A DNA stretch of 37,097 nucleotides from a candidate division BRC1 bacterium ADurb.BinA292 (lineage in GTDB: Bacteria; Sumerlaeota; Sumerlaeia; MVZB01): the NCBI GenBank assembly GCA_002068205.1, contig MVZB01000002.1, positions 1-37,097 on the forward strand. The letters are read 5' to 3'. Under the pieces are notes generated by a model that worked only from the letters and a program-made list of their open reading frames with translations, was not told the DNA's origin and did not search any database. This document shows positions 33,068 to 37,097 of the stretch, one piece after another (position 1 is the stretch's first letter; each line of letters opens with the position of its first letter). The position numbers and the translations under genes are program-made.

Positions 33068-34030
33068 TTATCGCGCCGCGCCGCATTCGGCCAGCAGCCG
33101 CCGGGCAAGCCAGGCCAGGTCGGCAACCCGTTCACCCGCGTCGCCATCGCCCGCCGGCAGCCAGATCGCCGGCCGCTCGCGCCGGAACCAGACCATCTGG
33201 CGCTTGGCGAACTGGACCGTCGCCGTCGCGATCCGCTCCGCCAGCGCATCGCGGGAGAGCTCGCCGCGCAGGTGCGCGATGATCTCGCGGTAGCCCAGCG
33301 CGCGGAAACAGTGCGCCTCGGGGGGATTCCCCCGCGCCAGCAGCTCGGCGACCTCGTCGATCCAGCCGGCCGCCAGCATCGCGTCCGCCCGCCGGGCGAT
33401 CCGTTCGCGCAACCTGTCGCGCCGCTCGAACAGCACGACGAGCAGATGCGGGAAGCGCGGCGCCGGCGCCGACCATTGGCGTTGCAGCTCGCTCAGCCGC
33501 CGCCCGGTCAGCACGTGAACCTCGAGCGCCCGCACGATCCGCACCGCGTCGTTGGGGGCGATCCGTTCGGCCGCGGCCGGATCGACCCGGGCCAGCCGCG
33601 CATGGAGCGCCGCCGGGCCAGCCTGGCGGGCCTCCGCCGCCAGCGCCGCGCGGACCGCCTCATCGCGCCCGCCCCCCTCGAACAGGCCCCAGCGCAGCGC
33701 CCGCAGATACAGTCCGGTGCCGCCGACAAAGACCGGCAAGCGCCCGCGCGCGTGGATCTCGCGGCGGAGCTGGTCAGCGCGCTCGACAAACCGCCGCGCG
33801 TCGAAGCGCTCGGTCGGGTCCAGCTCGCCGACCAGATGCGTCGGCACGCGACGCCGTTCCTCGGCTGACGGCTGGGCGGTGCCGATCGCCAGCCCGCGGT
33901 AGATCTGCATCGAGTCGGCCGAAACGATCTCCAGCGGCAGCTCGTCGGCCAGCCGCAGGGCGAGCGCCGACTTGCCGATGCCCGTCGGGCCCGACAGCAG
34001 CAACGCGGGGAGGCGGGCGGGCTCGGCCAT
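33068..34030 (-). CDS. miaA: tRNA dimethylallyltransferase MiaA
   Basis: Adds the isopentenyl group to A37 of tRNAs reading UNN codons, using DMAPP. 320 residues, normal length. P-loop GPTGIGKSALALRLA (14-28), IVSADSMQIYRGLAIGTAQPS (the DSMQxYRGLxIGTAKP motif), THLVGELDPTERFDARRF, PVFVGGTGLYLRAL, ERIAPNDAVRIVRALEV, LGYREIIAHL and TVQFAKRQMVWFRRE are all present. ATG at 34030; only 19 bases separate it from the upstream GroES-like gene, so the two are co-transcribed. Confidence 0.96.
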   Translation of the reverse strand: MAEPARLPALLLSGPTGIGKSALALRLADELPLEIVSADSMQIYRGLAIGTAQPSAEERRRVPTHLVGELDPTERFDARRFVERADQLRREIHARGRLPVFVGGTGLYLRALRWGLFEGGGRDEAVRAALAAEARQAGPAALHARLARVDPAAAERIAPNDAVRIVRALEVHVLTGRRLSELQRQWSAPAPRFPHLLVVLFERRDRLRERIARRADAMLAAGWIDEVAELLARGNPPEAHCFRALGYREIIAHLRGELSRDALAERIATATVQFAKRQMVWFRRERPAIWLPAGDGDAGERVADLAWLARRLLAECGAAR

Positions 34031-34049
34031 CGCGCGGCGTCCGGCCGGC

Positions 34050-34436
34050 TCAGTCCGCGAACAGCGCTTCGTCTTCGTCGCGCAGCAGGACCAGAATCGC
34101 CGACTGCGGCACGATCAGATACGTCTCGCCCTCGTATTTGATCTCGACGGTGGCCTTGCGCAGAAAGAGCGCCAGGTCGCCCACCTTGGCCTGCATCGGG
34201 ATGTAGCGCGGGCGGCGCTCGACTTGGCGCCAGGACTCGTCGTGGTCCTCCTCGCCGAACGGCATCGGCGTGCCCGGACCGATCGCCACGACGCGGCCCG
34301 AGTTGACCTGCGCCCGGTCGGCCACCGTCTGCGGCAGGATCAGGCCCGAATCGGTCCGTTCGTCCCCGGTCTGCGGCTTGATCAGCACGCGGTCGCCCAC
34401 GACCAGCAGTTGCCGTTTGCCTGGTGAAATATTCAT
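34050..34436 (-). CDS. GroES-family co-chaperonin with insertion
   Basis: 128-residue chaperonin-10 fold protein. GDRVLIKP, the mobile-loop region ERTDSGLILPQTVADRAQVNSGRVVAIGPG, AKVGDLALFLRKATVEIKYEGETYLIVPQSAILVLL follow GroES in order. It differs from standard GroES (about 95 residues) by a roughly 20-residue insertion after the GPG turn (PMPFGEEDHDESWRQVERRPRYIPMQ) and an acidic C-terminal tail (RDEDEALFAD). No groEL lies next to it; the neighbour is miaA. It may be a second, specialised co-chaperonin. GGAGGAGG precedes the ATG. Confidence 0.82.
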   Translation of the reverse strand: MNISPGKRQLLVVGDRVLIKPQTGDERTDSGLILPQTVADRAQVNSGRVVAIGPGTPMPFGEEDHDESWRQVERRPRYIPMQAKVGDLALFLRKATVEIKYEGETYLIVPQSAILVLLRDEDEALFAD

Positions 34437-34506
34437 CGTCTCCTCCTCCGCCCATTCTCCGCGCGAATTGGTCCCTGGGCCGGGGGCGTTCGCAGCAACC
34501 CGGTTT

Positions 34507-34515
34507 ATTCTAGCA
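34507..34515 (-). promoter_or_regulatory. Extended -10 promoter of the groES-like/miaA unit
   Basis: Minus strand TGCTAGAAT (34515-34507): TGC plus TAGAAT, an extended -10. No good -35. Predicted start near 34500, leader about 64 bases. Confidence 0.5.
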
Positions 34516-34527
34516 GGGAGGGGCCGC

Positions 34528-34566
34528 CAGGGACAGCAGGGACGCTAGCGATGAGTGCAGGAGTGC
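34528..34566 (+). repeat. Second copy of the GGGACGC-type repeat
   Basis: CAGGGACAGCAGGGACGCTA then GCGATGAGTGCAGGAGTGCGG; aligns with CAGGGACGCT...GCGGAACGTGAG...TGCAGGAACGCGG at 29783-29831. Confidence 0.5.
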
Positions 34567-34641
34567 GGCCTCGCCATTGTCGGCGCTGCTCCTCCCCGCC
34601 ACTTTGGCCGTGCGGGCCATCTGGCGGGCGGGCGGGGGCTC

Positions 34642-34650
34642 TGCTACGAT
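34642..34650 (+). promoter_or_regulatory. Extended -10 of rarA, predicting a leaderless transcript
   Basis: TGCTACGAT: TGC plus TACGAT (34645-34650). The start of transcription expected seven bases on falls on the G of the GTG start codon at 34657. Confidence 0.45.
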
Positions 34651-34656
34651 ACGGCC

Positions 34657-36039
34657 GTGGATCTGTTCGACGACAAACCCGAGCCGCCCGAACCCGCCGA
34701 CGGCGGCGGCGAGCGCCCGGCCGCGCACCAGCCGCTGGCCGAGCGGATGCGGCCGCGCTCGTTCGACGACTGGATCGGCCAGGCCGAGGTCGCCGGGCCG
34801 GACTCGCCGCTGCGGCGCATGCTGGCCCGCGGCGCGCTCCACTCCCTCATCCTGTGGGGGCCGCCCGGCTGCGGCAAGACGACGCTGGCGCGCCTCATCG
34901 CCGGCCAGACCGACATGGCTTTCCAGCCGCTGAGCGCCGTCATCAGCGGCATCAAGGAGGTCAAGGCCGTCATCGACCAGGCGAAGGCCCGGCTCGCGCT
35001 CAAGAACCGCCGCACGATCCTGTTCATCGACGAGATCCACCGGTTCAACAAGGCGCAGCAGGACGCCTTTCTGCCGCACGTCGAGAACGGAACGATCCTG
35101 CTGATCGGCGCGACGACGGAGAATCCCTCGTTTTCGGTCATCGCCCCGCTCCTGTCGCGCTGCCGCGTGCTGACGCTGCGACCGCTCGACGTGGGCGAGC
35201 TGGTGACGCTGCTCGAGCGCGCGCTGCGCGACGCCGAACGCGGGCTGGGCGCCGGCGGCTGGCGCGCGGAGCCCGAAGTGCTGGAGCGCATCGCGGGGCT
35301 GAGCGACGGCGACGCCCGCCGCGCCCTCTCGCTGCTCGAACAGTGCGTGGCGCTGGCCGAGGCCGACCCAAGCCTGCTGGCCGGAGACGCGCGCAAGCTC
35401 ACGGTCGCGAGCCTGGCGGCGATGCTCGAGCGCAAGCATCTGCTCTACGATCGCGGCGGCGAAGAACACTTCAACCTGATCAGCGCGTTCCACAAGAGCA
35501 TGCGCGCCTCCGACCCCCAAGGCGCCGTCTATTGGCTGTTCCGCATGCTCGAAGCGGGCGAGGACCCGCTGTGGATCGCGCGGCGCATCCTGGCGGCCGC
35601 CTCCGAGGACGTCGGCATGGCCGATCCGCAGGCGCTGCAGGTGGCCGTGGCGGCGTATCAGGCGTTCCAGGCGCTCGGCCTGCCGGAAGGGGAATTGCCG
35701 CTGACGCACGCGGCGATCTACGTCGCGACGGCGCCCAAAAGCAACAGCGTGAACGTGGCGCGCGGCCAGGCGCGCGACGCCGTCCGGCGCCACGGCAGTC
35801 TGCCCGTGCCGCTGCACCTGCGCAACGCCCCGACCGGCTTGATGAAGCAGTTGGGCTACGGGCGCGAGTACCTGTATGACCACGACCAGCCCGATCATTT
35901 CTCCGGCCAGCCGACGCTGCCCGACGAACTGGAAGCGCAAGAGGTGAAATTCTACGAGCCGGGCCAGTTCGGGTTTGAAAAGGAAATCCGCAAACGCATG
36001 GATTGGTGGGACGCCAAACGCGCGGAACGGCGCAGCTGA
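34657..36039 (+). CDS. rarA: Replication-associated recombination ATPase RarA (MgsA)
   Basis: AAA+ ATPase related to clamp-loader subunits and to WRNIP1/Mgs1, acting at stalled replication forks. 460 residues: PLAERMRPRSFDDWIGQ, Walker A WGPPGCGKTTLARL (GPPGCGKT at 68-75), QPLSAVISGIKEVKAVI, Walker B ILFIDEIHRFNKAQQDAFLPHVENG, sensor 1 GATTENPSFSV, LLSRCRVL with arginine finger, GDARRALSLLE, then the tetramerisation domain HFNLISAFHKSMRASDPQGAVYWL and LHLRNAPTGLMKQLGYGREYLYDHD. The frame is open upstream to 34555, but VDLFDDKPEP from GTG 34657 starts the protein-like part. No Shine-Dalgarno sequence precedes this GTG. Confidence 0.95.
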   Translation: MDLFDDKPEPPEPADGGGERPAAHQPLAERMRPRSFDDWIGQAEVAGPDSPLRRMLARGALHSLILWGPPGCGKTTLARLIAGQTDMAFQPLSAVISGIKEVKAVIDQAKARLALKNRRTILFIDEIHRFNKAQQDAFLPHVENGTILLIGATTENPSFSVIAPLLSRCRVLTLRPLDVGELVTLLERALRDAERGLGAGGWRAEPEVLERIAGLSDGDARRALSLLEQCVALAEADPSLLAGDARKLTVASLAAMLERKHLLYDRGGEEHFNLISAFHKSMRASDPQGAVYWLFRMLEAGEDPLWIARRILAAASEDVGMADPQALQVAVAAYQAFQALGLPEGELPLTHAAIYVATAPKSNSVNVARGQARDAVRRHGSLPVPLHLRNAPTGLMKQLGYGREYLYDHDQPDHFSGQPTLPDELEAQEVKFYEPGQFGFEKEIRKRMDWWDAKRAERRS

Positions 36040-36148
36040 CAGCCCCATTGCTTGTTCTCGTCCGATTCCCGACCGCCGCCGACTCAATCCCGTCAACAGC
36101 CGCCAGCGTGAGCCGCCCCGTCTCCGAAGGGTGCGAATCTCCGCCAGA

Positions 36149-36169
36149 CAGAAGCCGGGCCTCTGTTTT
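36149..36169 (+). terminator. Possible weak terminator of rarA
   Basis: CAGA-A-GC-CGG-GC-C-TCTG followed by TTTTC; short stem with one mismatch, 110 bases after the stop codon. Confidence 0.35.
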
Positions 36170-36399
36170 CATCCTTTCAGAATAACGCCGAAGACGTCGG
36201 GAAAAGCTCAGTCAAATATCACCTCTCATCTCACATACAGGCGATCGGATCGAGCCGTTCTGCCCTCCCTGCGGGCTCTTTCCGTTCTTGGTTCCCGGGT
36301 TTCCGCCACTGAACTGGCAGGCTGAGGTATGCCCTCCCTGCCGGGACTGGCTTGCTGATCGAATCGGCAAGGCCTCGGCCGTTCGAATTTCAGATCCAC

Positions 36400-36437
36400 T
36401 TTCGGCGCCTCCGCGTCTCTGTGTGAGATCATTTTCC
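36400..36437 (-). repeat. Dispersed repeat resembling the 'CGCAGAGACGCAGAGG' element
   Basis: Minus strand reads GGAAAATGATCTCACACAGA then GACGCGGAGGCGCCGAAA. Similar ACGCAGAGACGCAGAGG-containing intergenic sequences recur in many unrelated bacterial genomes. From memory, not searched. Confidence 0.45.
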
Positions 36438-36516
36438 TTGTTTTCAGAACGGCCTGGTCTCGTGAAGTCCCAGCACGTCCTCCGCGTTTTTTTCATCCTC
36501 CGCCGTCGCGCAACGC

Positions 36517-36546
36517 TTGACTGGCGGATTTCTGCTGGCATGATAA
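36517..36546 (+). promoter_or_regulatory. Promoter of the substrate-binding lipoprotein gene
   Basis: TTGACT (36517-36522), 18-base spacer, TGATAA (36541-36546). Predicted start near 36553, leader about 36 bases. The nearest Shine-Dalgarno-like AGGAG (36567-36571) is 17 bases from the ATG, longer than usual. Confidence 0.5.
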
Positions 36547-36588
36547 GGACCCCAGGGTCCGTAGTCAGGAGCCAAACCGATCGATCTT

Positions 36589-37097
36589 ATGTCTTACCGT
36601 CGTTGCATCGCCTCAGCTCGCGTGGCCGCGTGGGCCCTTGCGGCCCTGCTGCTCGGTTGCGGCGCAACCGCGTCGCGCCAGGCCGAGGGCGGCCCGGTCC
36701 AGATCGAATACTGGGAGAAGTGGACCGGCCATGAGGGCGAGGCGATGCGCGAAATCGTGGACGATTTCAACGCCTCGCAGAACGAAATCCACGTTAATCT
36801 GATCACCGTCAGCCAGATCGAGCGCAAGATCATGCTCGCGATCATGGGGGGCCATCCGCCCGATGTCGCCGGCCTCTGGACGCACTGGCTGCATATCCTT
36901 TGCGAACGCAATGCGCTGCACCCGCTCGACCGGCTGATTGCGGAAGCCGGCCTCTCGCTGGACGACTACCTGCCGGTCTTCAAGGTCTTGCTGTCGGATC
37001 GCGGCTTTATCTTTGCCCTGCCGACCTCGGGCACTTCCGTCGCGCTCTACCGTAACCGCCAGCTCTTCCGCGAGGCGGGGCTCCACCGCACGGCGGG
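36589..37097 (+). CDS. ABC transporter substrate-binding lipoprotein, N-terminal part
   Basis: Frame open from ATG 36589 to the window edge (169 codons seen). The N-terminus is a lipoprotein signal peptide with lipobox LLGC (C24) after ARVAAWALAALL. The mature part (PVQIEYWEKWTGHEGEAMREIVDDFNASQNEIHVNLITVS, then IMLAIMGGHPPDVAGLWTHWLHILCERNALHPLD) is the family 1 (maltose/sugar-type) extracellular solute-binding fold: YWxxWTG, the helix DFNxS, and GxPPDVAGLW. Expected partners are two permeases and an ATPase beyond the window. The ligand is probably an oligosaccharide; it may relate to the exported glycosidase-like protein only in a general way. Confidence 0.88.
   Translation, partial: MSYRRCIASARVAAWALAALLLGCGATASRQAEGGPVQIEYWEKWTGHEGEAMREIVDDFNASQNEIHVNLITVSQIERKIMLAIMGGHPPDVAGLWTHWLHILCERNALHPLDRLIAEAGLSLDDYLPVFKVLLSDRGFIFALPTSGTSVALYRNRQLFREAGLHRTA

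Larger units (their letters stand above)
36040..36516. other. Intergenic region, no gene seen, repeat-containing
   Basis: About 480 bases between rarA and the next promoter. It contains a weak terminator (36149-36169), a direct repeat TGCCCTCCCTGC (36261-36272 and 36330-36341) and the CTCCGCGTCTCTG-type repeat at 36400-36437. Composition is closer to balanced than in the genes. Open frames here have no family similarity. Confidence 0.4.

Noticed and set aside
36390..36402. tRNA T-arm (GTTCGAATTTC)
   Set aside because: The flanking bases do not pair and there is no acceptor or anticodon arm; no complete tRNA was found anywhere in the window.

Overview
The window is about 37 kb of GC-rich (roughly two-thirds G+C by eye), gene-dense bacterial chromosome with 36 protein genes or gene fragments, two low-confidence small ORFs, and no tRNA, rRNA, IS element, prophage or CRISPR array that I can see. 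The gene set (class II B12-dependent ribonucleotide reductase, a PilZ/HD-GYP c-di-GMP module, a lipobox substrate-binding protein, Hfq with a long RG-rich tail, glutathione-independent formaldehyde dehydrogenase, a complete seven-gene Mrp antiporter) points to a free-living heterotrophic bacterium, probably diderm. Gene content and dispersed GC-rich intergenic repeats look like a poorly cultivated phylum of the Planctomycetota/Sumerlaeota/Hydrogenedentota type, but I cannot place it from sequence alone. Promoters are recognisable as sigma70-like boxes, often with an extended -10 of the form TGC-TASNNT.

Layout. 1-3632: tail of an unknown gene, KDPG aldolase (eda), then on the minus strand an MgtC-family membrane protein, a flavoprotein disulfide reductase and a small exported protein. 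3737-5434: a promoter and a two-gene unit, a DapF-fold protein in which both catalytic cysteines are serine, and a CofE-like (F420:glutamate ligase family) enzyme. 5437-8624: a c-di-GMP/two-component block: REC-PilZ (minus), then a zinc-ribbon/PilZ-like protein that appears frameshifted into an HD-GYP phosphodiesterase, followed directly by a PilZ protein. 8711-12368: ruvB, a TIGR01777-type SDR and a fatty-acid desaturase that lacks its first histidine box. 12369-16762: a strong terminator, a promoter, a roughly 700-nt untranslated stretch and nrdJ. 17027-19426: a secreted multi-domain glycoside-hydrolase-like protein. 19697-25537: mrpABCDEFG, almost all overlapping. 25664-29650: a DtxR-type metalloregulator with an extra four-cysteine motif, a tRNA dihydrouridine synthase, a VOC protein and fdhA. 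29938-34436 (minus): GroES-like, miaA, hfq, nrnA, an amidohydrolase and a small hypothetical. 34657 onward: rarA (probably leaderless) and the start of a sugar-type ABC substrate-binding lipoprotein that runs off the window.

The most notable things are the DapF-like/CofE-like pair with a Ser/Ser active site, the desaturase with a clean about-10-residue loss of a metal-binding box, the broken or recoded zinc-ribbon/PilZ-HD-GYP-PilZ cluster, the long promoter-driven leader of nrdJ, the DtxR homologue with an altered metal site plus Cys4 tail, and several families of dispersed intergenic repeats.
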